From positions 1-20,218 of the forward strand of contig JAISKU010000181.1 in NCBI GenBank assembly GCA_031261245.1: a DNA stretch of 20,218 nt. The letters are read 5' to 3'. The translations under genes were made by a program, and so were the position numbers. Shown in pieces: positions 1-6,981 of this stretch (its first letter is position 1; every line of letters starts with the position of its first letter). Below the pieces are notes generated by a model. The model made no database searches, was not told where the DNA came from, and saw nothing but the letters and a program-made list of their open reading frames with translations. This DNA is from Oscillospiraceae bacterium. Lineage in GTDB: Bacteria; Bacillota; Clostridia; Oscillospirales; Oscillospiraceae.

Positions 1-235
1 TCGTTATGTCCTCGAGCACTACCTCGCCCGGCTTCGGCATCGCGCCGAAGCCGTTTTCCGCGCTTCCCACATACGTCACGCCGAGACCAGTCACAACCGG
101 GCCGTTCGGAGCCGACTGCGGCGTCAGCAGCTCATCCGTCACGCCGCCCATATACGGCTCCAGCATAGACGGCACGTACTCATACGGCTCATGCCGCAGC
201 ATACGCAGATAATTCTCTCTCGGAGTCATAGCCAT
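1..235 (-). CDS. URO-D superfamily (methyltransferase-like) protein, C-terminus beyond the window
   Basis: Only the first 78 or so codons are present; the frame is open to the left edge. The protein begins MAMTPRENYLRMLRHEPYEY, the usual opening of uroporphyrinogen decarboxylase-like proteins (a 'T.RE..L..L....' helix followed by a P-rich strand). Known members of this superfamily are either HemE or corrinoid/thiol methyltransferases of the MtaA/MtbA/CmuA type. The catalytic region is missing, so the two cannot be told apart here. The start at 235 is chosen because AGGA lies 6 bases upstream. Its ATG begins one base after the ferredoxin stop (TGATATG), so translational coupling is likely. It is third in the flavoprotein-ferredoxin operon, which argues for a role with that redox pair rather than heme synthesis. 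Family assignment rests on a short N-terminus. Confidence 0.72.
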   Translation of the reverse strand, partial: MAMTPRENYLRMLRHEPYEYVPSMLEPYMGGVTDELLTPQSAPNGPVVTGLGVTYVGSAENGFGAMPKPGEVVLEDIT

Positions 236-236
236 A

Positions 237-572
237 TCACGTCCTACCGCTCGGCGGGCGCGTATTCCGTGGGAGCGGATTCTTCATGCCCATGCGGTAC
301 TCCTCACCCGTATCCTTGCGCACCCAGACGGTGGACAGCCGCTGCTTCGCCGGCGGTACGAGCGTCAGCGCGTCGTGCGGACACTCCTCCACGCAGCCGC
401 CGCAGAACCAGCACTCCTCCGCGTAGACGACAATAGGCTCGCCGCCGCGCTCGGGATTCGGTATCATCACGTCGCAGGGGCACACGTTCACGCAGGAGTT
501 GCAGCCCACGCACTTGTTCTTATCAAATTCCAGAACCTTACACGGTCCGGTCTGACTTGGCATTGAAAACAT
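237..572 (-). CDS. 2x[4Fe-4S] ferredoxin subunit (AprB-like)
   Basis: A 111-residue ferredoxin with two complete cluster motifs: C21-x2-C24-x2-C27-x3-C31-P and C54-x2-C57-x2-C60-x3-C64-P. Each is the standard [4Fe-4S] ligand set. The stretch after the second motif (to residue 111) lacks further clusters and is basic and proline-rich, like the tail of AprB-type subunits that wraps around a flavoprotein partner. It probably shuttles electrons between a cytosolic donor or acceptor and the FAD of the upstream gene product. The start at 572 lies 3 bases after the flavoprotein stop, and its GGAGG is inside the last codons of that gene (8 bases before ATG), so the two are translated as a pair. A second Met at residue 4 could also serve as start. 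No signal peptide is visible, so a cytosolic location is likely. Extra cysteines at 11 and 33 are not part of either motif. Confidence 0.88.
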   Translation of the reverse strand: MFSMPSQTGPCKVLEFDKNKCVGCNSCVNVCPCDVMIPNPERGGEPIVVYAEECWFCGGCVEECPHDALTLVPPAKQRLSTVWVRKDTGEEYRMGMKNPLPRNTRPPSGRT

Positions 573-575
573 AGC

Positions 576-2576
576 TCAACCCTCCAATTCCGCGTATTTT
601 TGATAATTTTCTTCAAGATCGCCCGAATATTCGCCCTTCAGGTAGTAGTCCACCGGAATCTTGCGCGATTTCACGCCCTGCTCGTCCTGACTTATGGAGA
701 CCCAGCAGTGCCAGTCCTCCGTGTCCTCGGGGAAGTCGTTGCGGACAAAGCCGAGCACCTTGCAGCTCGCCTGACGCGACTTCGACGCCTCGAGATGCGC
801 GATGCCGAGCTCGCACAGCGACAGGCTCTCAATCGCCCGCACAAGCTCGTGCGGGTTTGAGGCGTACATGCGCTGTCCCTCGGTTTCGAGCAGATCCTTC
901 ATGCGCCGCAGACCGATTTCAAGCGTGTGCTCCGTCTTGTAGTCGCCGCAGTAGTCCTGCATGAGCCGTGCCACGGCGTAATTGAGCTCCTTCCAGCCGA
1001 TGTCGCCGCCCTCGGAGGACACCGGCGCGTAGCACCGCGCCTTTTCGCGCTCAATCTGCTCCCTGTCCGGCTCAACCGCGCCGTTCTGCTTTGCGAACAC
1101 AGCCGCCTGCCGCCCGGTGTAGCGCCCTGCGGTGTGGCTCTCTCCGTGACATCCCTGGCTCGGAAGCGGCCCGCAGCCCGCCGCGAACAGCCCCGGCAGC
1201 GTGGTTTGCAGCCGCCAGTCTGTCAAAAATCCGCCCTCGCCGCCTCTCCAGCTGCTCGGCGTCTGGTCGCCGCCGCACCAGGACGTGTCCAGCGGGAACT
1301 TGCTGTAGTCGGAAATCGGATATTGCAGCATGTCCTTCGCCGGGTCAAAGCCCCAGTCCGTCAGATTCTTGTAAATCGGCACGCGGCACTTTCCCTCGTG
1401 CGCGAGCATCAGCTGGAATATGATATCGCGCGATTTCTCGCTCATTCCGGGGAAATCCGTGTAGAACGGCATCTGGTACTCGCCGCTCTGAACCTTATCC
1501 CACAGGTGCGGATCCGTCGTGGTTATCTTGTACTTCGGCATTTGCCCGTGGTCGAGCGCGATACCGTGCCCGATGATGAACGAGCCCTCCTCGGAGGATT
1601 TGAAAATGCCCTCCTCGTCGTATATCAGGTTGCCCTCCGCGTCGGCGTAGTGTACCTCCTTGCCGTCCTTGTCAATGACGCGCGAACCCTGATACGTGTT
1701 GTTGTTGTTGCCCGTGCTGTACGGAGCGTAGCCGAGACCGGAGAGCAGACTCTGCCCGCTCTGCTCCATCATTATCAGCTCCGCGCCCGCGCGCCAGCCG
1801 ATGATGTGACCCATCGACGTCTGATTGAGGTTCGTCATGGTCTGCGACTCCGTCATCTCGGGCGCAAAGTTGTACAGGCGGTTTGTGTGCCCCGTGCTAA
1901 CGATAACCGCCTTGGCCTTGAAGATGAAAAACTCGCCCGTGCGGTCATTCACGCCTGTGGCTCCGATAACGCGCGCGCCGGGCTTGCCGCCCTCGGTCAG
2001 CAGCGAGGTGATGCACACGCGGTCGTAGACCTCGCAGCCGAGCTCGCGCATCGTCTTGTCCACGACGGGCTTGATGTTGTAGCCGTAGATACGCAGACAG
2101 TGCTTGTTCTCAAGATCGTAGGCGAACATCAGCTTCGTCTCGTCGTCGCGGAATATGCTGCCCTCATACTCGTCGTCAAGGTCGCGTATCTGCACGCCCA
2201 TCTCCTCGACCTCGAGCAGCGTGTCCCAGCCCTCCTTGCCGATTATGTACCGCGCCAAACCGTTCGTGTAGCCGTCGGTAGTCTCCATGGCCGCCTCGGA
2301 GTACATTTTCGGCGTGACCTTTGAACAGGGGTTCGTCACCGCGCCGTGCCAGTGATCGACGCCCGCGCCGCCGGAGCCGCTTCGCTTGCTGAAGCCGCGA
2401 TCCGCGACGACGACGCTCGCGCCCTTTTGCCGCGCGGCAATCGCAGCCCTGCACCCCGCGACGCCGCCGCCGACGATAAGCACGTCGGCCTCGACTACGT
2501 TCTCCTTGCCGTAGCTCACGGGGTATGGCCACTCGGGAACCTTGCCGGTCTTGTTGACATACTCGTGCCAGTTCAT
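576..2576 (-). CDS. FAD-dependent oxidoreductase, fumarate reductase/AprA superfamily flavoprotein
   Basis: A 666-residue protein with an N-terminal Rossmann FAD site: ADVLIVGGGVAGCRAAIAAR, with G36-x-G38-x2-G41 and an acidic residue (D59) closing the second strand. Near the C-terminal end of the FAD domain comes GESHTAGRYTGRQAA, the second FAD contact of the FAD_binding_2 family. The C-terminal helical region resembles that of fumarate reductase and adenylylsulfate reductase A chains. Family members transfer hydride or electrons between FAD and a small oxidised or unsaturated substrate; the substrate here is not predictable. No Tat or Sec signal is present, unlike respiratory secreted reductases, so the enzyme is probably cytosolic and paired with the ferredoxin 3 bases downstream. 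The ATG at 2576 is preferred because AGGAG lies 9 bases upstream. An upstream TTG at 2642 is the -35 element of the likely promoter, so the longer reading is not credible. Confidence 0.87.
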   Translation of the reverse strand: MNWHEYVNKTGKVPEWPYPVSYGKENVVEADVLIVGGGVAGCRAAIAARQKGASVVVADRGFSKRSGSGGAGVDHWHGAVTNPCSKVTPKMYSEAAMETTDGYTNGLARYIIGKEGWDTLLEVEEMGVQIRDLDDEYEGSIFRDDETKLMFAYDLENKHCLRIYGYNIKPVVDKTMRELGCEVYDRVCITSLLTEGGKPGARVIGATGVNDRTGEFFIFKAKAVIVSTGHTNRLYNFAPEMTESQTMTNLNQTSMGHIIGWRAGAELIMMEQSGQSLLSGLGYAPYSTGNNNNTYQGSRVIDKDGKEVHYADAEGNLIYDEEGIFKSSEEGSFIIGHGIALDHGQMPKYKITTTDPHLWDKVQSGEYQMPFYTDFPGMSEKSRDIIFQLMLAHEGKCRVPIYKNLTDWGFDPAKDMLQYPISDYSKFPLDTSWCGGDQTPSSWRGGEGGFLTDWRLQTTLPGLFAAGCGPLPSQGCHGESHTAGRYTGRQAAVFAKQNGAVEPDREQIEREKARCYAPVSSEGGDIGWKELNYAVARLMQDYCGDYKTEHTLEIGLRRMKDLLETEGQRMYASNPHELVRAIESLSLCELGIAHLEASKSRQASCKVLGFVRNDFPEDTEDWHCWVSISQDEQGVKSRKIPVDYYLKGEYSGDLEENYQKYAELEG

Positions 2577-2613
2577 AATGTTTCGCTCCTTTCGGTTTTT
2601 ATTTGTTATTGTC

Positions 2614-2642
2614 ACTATACACCAATCAAAGCGCGGATACAA
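2614..2642 (-). promoter_or_regulatory. Probable sigma70 promoter of the flavoprotein operon
   Basis: On the minus strand, TTGTAT (2642-2637) and TATAGT (2619-2614) are separated by exactly 17 bases. This places a transcript start about 30 bases before the flavoprotein ribosome binding site. It diverges from the promoter at 2678 in a 157-base intergenic region. Both hexamers differ from consensus, so this is a prediction only. Confidence 0.5.
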
Positions 2643-2677
2643 GCGGTATATTTGTTGAAATTTGATGTCCGGATTTG

Positions 2678-2686
2678 TGGTATAAT
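2678..2686 (+). promoter_or_regulatory. Extended -10 promoter of the secreted protein-MATE-dehydrogenase unit
   Basis: TGGTATAAT is a perfect extended -10 element (TGn plus TATAAT) 47 bases before the start codon at 2734. No good -35 hexamer sits at 16-18 bases; TTGAAA lies 20 bases upstream. Extended -10 promoters can work without a -35. The 12-base string TGTGGTATAATG recurs upstream of the M29 gene. Confidence 0.6.
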
Positions 2687-2733
2687 GCTATTTATTGCAG
2701 GAATAAGCGACGACAGAAAAGGAGTGTGCAAAA

Positions 2734-4557
2734 ATGTTTAACCGGATGATATCAATTCGCGTTATCGTGGCGCTGCTCGTGTCGGCAATGGCGGCCTCCG
2801 CGCCGGTACCCGGCGGAACGACGCGCGCCGAATCGACGGCGGCAAACGCGCTTGTGGCGCAACTCGCGGCGATGGACAGCGTGCTGTACGTCTACAAGGA
2901 CTTCGCGGACGGCGCGAACAATTTCACACAAAAGGCGTGGATGGGCAGCTCCGACAGCAACGTCCCGGAGATGGACGAGGCCGCGGAGGGCGTCTCCGGC
3001 ATCACGGGCATCAGGGCGGAAATTGACCTGAAAAAGCACACTTGGGGCGGGTATTTATTCGTCAACGGAGTGTTACCGGCCGGCAAAACAAACCCGGAGA
3101 GCGACTTCGGAAATGTCGGCGCGGGCTTTGACCTCACCGGAGCAAAAAAGCTCGTGTTCAGCGCGAGAGGAGAGCGCGGGGGAGAGCGCGTCGAATTCTT
3201 CGCGGGCGGCCTCGGCTGGGATGAGCGCCTCGGCCCGACGGCGAAATTCGCCGACACGGCAAAGGTATCCCTCGGCTACATAACGCTCGGCGCGAGCTGG
3301 CGGCAGTACGAGATACCGCTCGTCGGTAAAAACCTCAGCAGCATCGGCAGCGGCTTCGGCTGGGTGACAAACAACACAAACAATCCCGGCGTAGGCGCTT
3401 TGAGCTTTTACATGGACGATATCCGCTACGAATTTGAAAAACCGTCGCCGAAACCCATGTTCTTGCAGAGCTATGCGGCCGTACGTCCCGATAACGACGA
3501 TTACATCATTAACAACTTCGGCTATTTGTACGACAGTTCCGGGGCTGCCATCGTAATGTCATATGCCGGGAAGCACGAGAGGGCGCGTCAGATTGCCGAC
3601 GCCATAGTCTACTGCACGGAAAACGACAGGTATTTCCCCGCCGGGCACCTGCGCAACGCTTACTCCGGCGGCGCGGTGGAGAGCTTCCCCAACTGGTATT
3701 CCGGCAAGGGCAAGGCGTTCGCCAGACTGCCCGGATTTTACGACCAAAAGGACAAAAAATGGTACGAGGACTACTACTCCGTCTCGACCTCCACCGGCAA
3801 TCTGGCGTGGGCGCTGCTCGCGCTGATTGAGGTGGGGCGCAACGCCCCGGAGCCGGAGCGCTATATGCGCGCGGCAAAGGAGATCGCGGACTTCATCCTG
3901 ACGCTCAAGTCCGACACAGGCGGCTTCACCGGCGGCTTTGAGGGCTGGGAGGGCAAGGATTTGATCTCCGTGACCTACAAGTCCACGGAGCACAACCTCG
4001 ACCTCATCGCGGCGTACAGAAAGCTCGCCGACTGGACGGGGATTAAGTCATACCGCGCCGCGTCGGAGCACGCAAAGGCGTTCGTCCTGTCGATGTACGA
4101 CGCGAAGCTCGGCTGCTTCTACACCGGCACGGCGTCGGACGGCGTGACGATAAATAAGAGCGTCCTGCCGCTCGACTGCAACACGTGGGCGATACTCGCG
4201 CTGGGCGACGACTTCCCGGACTACGCAAAAACGCTGAATTTCATCGAGGAAAATATGGCCGTCGGGGGAGGATACGATTTTGACCAGAACAAGGATGGCG
4301 TCTGGTTCGAGGGTACGGCGCAGGCCGCGCTTGCGTACAAGCAGGCGGGCAACGAGGCGAAGTACCGCGAGATTCTGGCGTTCATGAACGCCAACGCGAA
4401 TCCCGACGGTACAATCACGGCGTCCGACCGCGACGGCGTGTCCACAGGGTTCAATGTCAGCGGGCTTGACATGGCGTGGGAATACGGAAAGCGCACCCAC
4501 GTGGGCGCGACGATGTGGCTCGCGTTCGCGCAGCTCGGCGTAAATCCGTTCGAGTAA
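2734..4557 (+). CDS. Secreted two-domain protein: beta-sandwich plus (alpha/alpha)-barrel, glycoside hydrolase-like
   Basis: A 607-residue protein with a Sec-type signal peptide (basic start MFNRMISIR, then a hydrophobic run ending around AMAASA). There is no lipobox cysteine and no LPxTG or S-layer anchor, so the mature protein is probably released. Residues about 50-235 are strand-rich with a YMDDIRYEF ending, typical of galactose-binding or CBM-like sandwiches. Residues about 240-605 are repeating helical hairpins with W/Y/G-rich loops (STEHNLDLIAAYRKLADWTG, LPLDCNTWAILALGDD, GVWFEGTAQAALAYK), the pattern of (alpha/alpha)6 six-hairpin glycosidase-like folds. The fold call is by eye; no catalytic acid can be named. 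The ATG at 2734 has AAAAGGAG 9 bases upstream. It leads a three-gene unit with a MATE exporter 24 bases downstream. Polysaccharide processing at the cell surface is a reasonable guess, not shown. Confidence 0.7.
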   Translation: MFNRMISIRVIVALLVSAMAASAPVPGGTTRAESTAANALVAQLAAMDSVLYVYKDFADGANNFTQKAWMGSSDSNVPEMDEAAEGVSGITGIRAEIDLKKHTWGGYLFVNGVLPAGKTNPESDFGNVGAGFDLTGAKKLVFSARGERGGERVEFFAGGLGWDERLGPTAKFADTAKVSLGYITLGASWRQYEIPLVGKNLSSIGSGFGWVTNNTNNPGVGALSFYMDDIRYEFEKPSPKPMFLQSYAAVRPDNDDYIINNFGYLYDSSGAAIVMSYAGKHERARQIADAIVYCTENDRYFPAGHLRNAYSGGAVESFPNWYSGKGKAFARLPGFYDQKDKKWYEDYYSVSTSTGNLAWALLALIEVGRNAPEPERYMRAAKEIADFILTLKSDTGGFTGGFEGWEGKDLISVTYKSTEHNLDLIAAYRKLADWTGIKSYRAASEHAKAFVLSMYDAKLGCFYTGTASDGVTINKSVLPLDCNTWAILALGDDFPDYAKTLNFIEENMAVGGGYDFDQNKDGVWFEGTAQAALAYKQAGNEAKYREILAFMNANANPDGTITASDRDGVSTGFNVSGLDMAWEYGKRTHVGATMWLAFAQLGVNPFE

Positions 4558-4581
4558 AATCACAAGCGTCAATGAATAGAG

Positions 4582-5925
4582 GTGTCTGAAATTCGCAGTC
4601 GGGACATGACGCGGGGGAGCATCGCCCGCTCACTCATACTGTTCGCGGTACCGCTCTTGCTGGGAAACCTTCTCCAGCAGTTTTACAACGCGGTGGACTC
4701 GAGCGTCGTGGGCAATTACGTCAGCTATGAGGCGCTGGCGGCGGTGGGCTCCACCGCCCCGCTGATAAACATGCTTATCTCCCTCGCGCAGGGCTTGGCG
4801 CAGGGCGCAAGCGTGATGATATCGCGGCATTACGGCTCAGGCGACGTAAAGGCGCTGCGCGGCACAATGAATACGTCAATAATGCTCTCGCTTATCGTCG
4901 GTGTGTTCCTCTCCGCCGTCGGTTTCGTCTTCTGCCCGGGACTGCTGAGGTTCATGGGCACGCCGGAGGACATCATGGAGGGCGCGACGCTCTATCTGCG
5001 CATCGTATTCGCTGGCCTGATATTCACGTCGCTGTACAACACCGGCGCGTCCATCTTGACTGCGGTAGGGGACAGCCGCAGACCGCTGTACTTCCTCGCC
5101 GTGTCCGCGCTGCTGAACGTAGCGGGCGATCTGCTGCTCGTGCGCGTGTTGAGCTTAGGCATTGCCGGCGTCGCGATAGCCACGGTGTTCGCGCAAATTG
5201 TGTCGGTGATCCTCGTCGGCTTCGTGCTCGTGCGCACAAAAGAGGATTACAGGCTGACGCTGCGCGCGGTAAAAATAGAGACGGAGCACGTAAAAACCAT
5301 CGCGAGCATCGGCGTTCCCACGGCGATACAGAATACGATCATCAGCCTGTCAAACGTCATGGTGCAGTCCTATTTTAACGGCCTCGGAGCCGTTGCGGTG
5401 GCGGGCTTTGCCGCGTCGTCAAAAATCGACGCGTTCGCGCAGCTTCCGATTATGACCATGGCCATGGCCATATCGACCTTCGTCGCGCAAAATATCGGGG
5501 CGGGTCAGGCGAAAAGGGCGCGCTCCGGCGTGAAATACGCGATGCTCATCGGAATCGGCACGACGCTCGTTCTGACGGCGTTCGCCTTTTTGACTACGCG
5601 GCAGCTGCTGTCGGTGTTCACAAACGACGACAAGGTACTCGCCGCCGGAATGACGTTTTTCCACACAATGGCGCCGTTTTACATTACGCTCACCTGTACG
5701 CAGATACTGCCGGGGGCGCTGCGCGGCGTGGGCGACGTGAAATTCGCCACCATATCGACAATCGCGTGCTTCGTGGTGCTGCGCCAGATATATCTCGCCG
5801 TCATAACGCGAATCGGCGGCGGCGCGTTCTACACGATCGTAAACGTCAGCCTCGGCTATCCCGTGACGTGGGGAATCTGCGCGATTTCCGTCCTGATATA
5901 TTACAGAAGCAAGAAAATATCCTGA
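4582..5925 (+). CDS. MATE family multidrug/metabolite efflux transporter
   Basis: A roughly 447-residue, very hydrophobic protein with about 12 membrane segments and the two-fold repeat of MATE (NorM/DinF-like) exporters. The N-terminus DMTRGSIARSLILFAVPLLL and the following GNLLQQFYNAVDSSVVG stretch are hallmark MATE sequences. The late LPGALRGVGDVKFATI loop is the matching conserved segment of the second half. These proteins extrude organic compounds in exchange for Na+ or H+; the substrate cannot be predicted. The start is uncertain: GTG at 4582 opens the frame but lies within the only good ribosome binding site (GAGGTG). That site is best spaced for the ATT codon at 4591, and the next ATG is at 4606. 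It sits between the secreted protein and the dehydrogenase with gaps of 24 and 29 bases, so the three are probably co-transcribed. Confidence 0.92.
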   Translation: MSEIRSRDMTRGSIARSLILFAVPLLLGNLLQQFYNAVDSSVVGNYVSYEALAAVGSTAPLINMLISLAQGLAQGASVMISRHYGSGDVKALRGTMNTSIMLSLIVGVFLSAVGFVFCPGLLRFMGTPEDIMEGATLYLRIVFAGLIFTSLYNTGASILTAVGDSRRPLYFLAVSALLNVAGDLLLVRVLSLGIAGVAIATVFAQIVSVILVGFVLVRTKEDYRLTLRAVKIETEHVKTIASIGVPTAIQNTIISLSNVMVQSYFNGLGAVAVAGFAASSKIDAFAQLPIMTMAMAISTFVAQNIGAGQAKRARSGVKYAMLIGIGTTLVLTAFAFLTTRQLLSVFTNDDKVLAAGMTFFHTMAPFYITLTCTQILPGALRGVGDVKFATISTIACFVVLRQIYLAVITRIGGGAFYTIVNVSLGYPVTWGICAISVLIYYRSKKIS

Positions 5926-5954
5926 AATATCAAAATCTGAACGGGGGAACTTTT

Positions 5955-6923
5955 ATGAAAATAGCGCTTCTCGTAAACCGCGAAAGCTTTGACAAGTACT
6001 CAAAGACGCTGCCGGACGGTTGGGAGGGTATACACCTCGGCAACGGCGTGCCCGACGCGGACGCGCTGGCCGCCACGGGCGCCGAGGCGATGGTCGTGGA
6101 CGCGATGACAAAAATCGACGCGGACATAATCGGCAGAATGCCGAAATTAAAGTTGATTCACTCGCAGGGCGTGGCCTACAACGGCATAGACACGGCGGCG
6201 GCCGACGCCGCCGGCGTGTACGTGTGCAACAACGCCGGGGTAAACGACCGCGCAGTGGCGGAGCAGGCGATTTTGCTCATATTGGCGCTGCTGAAGAATT
6301 TCCGCAGCAACGAGGACGCGGTGTACGCCGGCCGTCAAATCGAGACAAAGACGGCGTACTTCATGGGCGGCATCACGGAGCTCGGCTCCTGCCACGTCGG
6401 CGTCGTCGGCATGGGCGCAATCGGACGGGCGCTGGCGGAACGCCTCGCCGCGTTCGGCTGTCGCCTGTCGTACTTCAACAGGACGCAAAAACCCGACTGC
6501 GGGGTTCCGTACCTGCCGCTCGAGGAGCTTTACGCGGAGTGCGACGTCGTGTCCCTGCACGTGCCCGTCTCGCCGGAGACGGAGAATATGGTGAACGCCG
6601 AGACGCTGAAGAAATTCAAGCGCGGCGCAATCCTCGTCAACACGGCGCGCGGCGAGCTCATGGATCACGAGGCCGTCGTCGCCGCCCTTGTATCGGGTCA
6701 GCTCGGCGGGCTCGCCGCCGACACGCTCGCGCCGGAGCCCGTGCTGCTCGACAACCCGGTAATCGCGTCGCTGCCTGTGGAGCTGCGCTCCCGCGTGGCG
6801 CTCTCGCCGCACGTGGGCGGAATCACCGCCGACTGCTTTATACGTTCCTTTGAGCACATATGGGAAAACATCGCCGCGCTGGAGCGCGGTGAGCGCCCCG
6901 ACTGCGTAGTAAATAAGGTCTGA
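5955..6923 (+). CDS. D-2-hydroxyacid dehydrogenase, probably NADP-preferring
   Basis: A 322-residue member of the D-isomer-specific 2-hydroxyacid dehydrogenase family, which interconverts 2-oxoacids and D-2-hydroxyacids. The nucleotide site is HVGVVGMGAIGRALAERLAA (G152-x-G154-x2-G157). The catalytic triad is present: R232 in NTARGELMDHEA, E261 in APEPV and H286 in SPHVGGIT. The residues after the second strand are NRT (N175-R176-T177) where NAD-dependent members have an aspartate. This favours NADP(H), as in glyoxylate/hydroxypyruvate reductases. The substrate is not predictable. The ATG at 5955 is preyed by a GGGGGA ribosome site; the same frame is open upstream but only over the end of the MATE gene. 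It is the last gene before a strong terminator. Confidence 0.9.
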   Translation: MKIALLVNRESFDKYSKTLPDGWEGIHLGNGVPDADALAATGAEAMVVDAMTKIDADIIGRMPKLKLIHSQGVAYNGIDTAAADAAGVYVCNNAGVNDRAVAEQAILLILALLKNFRSNEDAVYAGRQIETKTAYFMGGITELGSCHVGVVGMGAIGRALAERLAAFGCRLSYFNRTQKPDCGVPYLPLEELYAECDVVSLHVPVSPETENMVNAETLKKFKRGAILVNTARGELMDHEAVVAALVSGQLGGLAADTLAPEPVLLDNPVIASLPVELRSRVALSPHVGGITADCFIRSFEHIWENIAALERGERPDCVVNKV

Positions 6924-6933
6924 CCGCAAAAAC

Positions 6934-6969
6934 AAACAGGGCTTGTGAGGTAACTCACAAGCCCTGTTT
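6934..6969. terminator. Bidirectional rho-independent terminator
   Basis: A perfect 16-bp stem (6934-6949 with 6954-6969), GTAA loop, GC-rich core CAGGGCTTGTGAG, and T-runs on both strands (TTTTT on plus, TTTGTTTTT on minus). It lies between two convergent genes: 10 bases after the dehydrogenase stop and 12 bases from the stop of the glycyl radical enzyme, and can end transcription of both. Confidence 0.95.
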
Positions 6970-6981
6970 TTAATCACTGCG

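Noticed and set aside
927..2324. A 465-codon open frame on the plus strand opposite the flavoprotein gene
   Set aside because: Its translation is Arg/Val/Ala/Leu-rich low-complexity sequence with no family motif, while the minus strand carries clear FAD motifs. Long antisense frames arise from GC-biased codon use.
576..2576. Calling the flavoprotein and ferredoxin pair true adenylylsulfate reductase (AprA/AprB)
   Set aside because: No sulfate adenylyltransferase, Qmo or dissimilatory sulfite reductase genes are nearby, and the superfamily contains many other reductases. Only family-level naming is supported.
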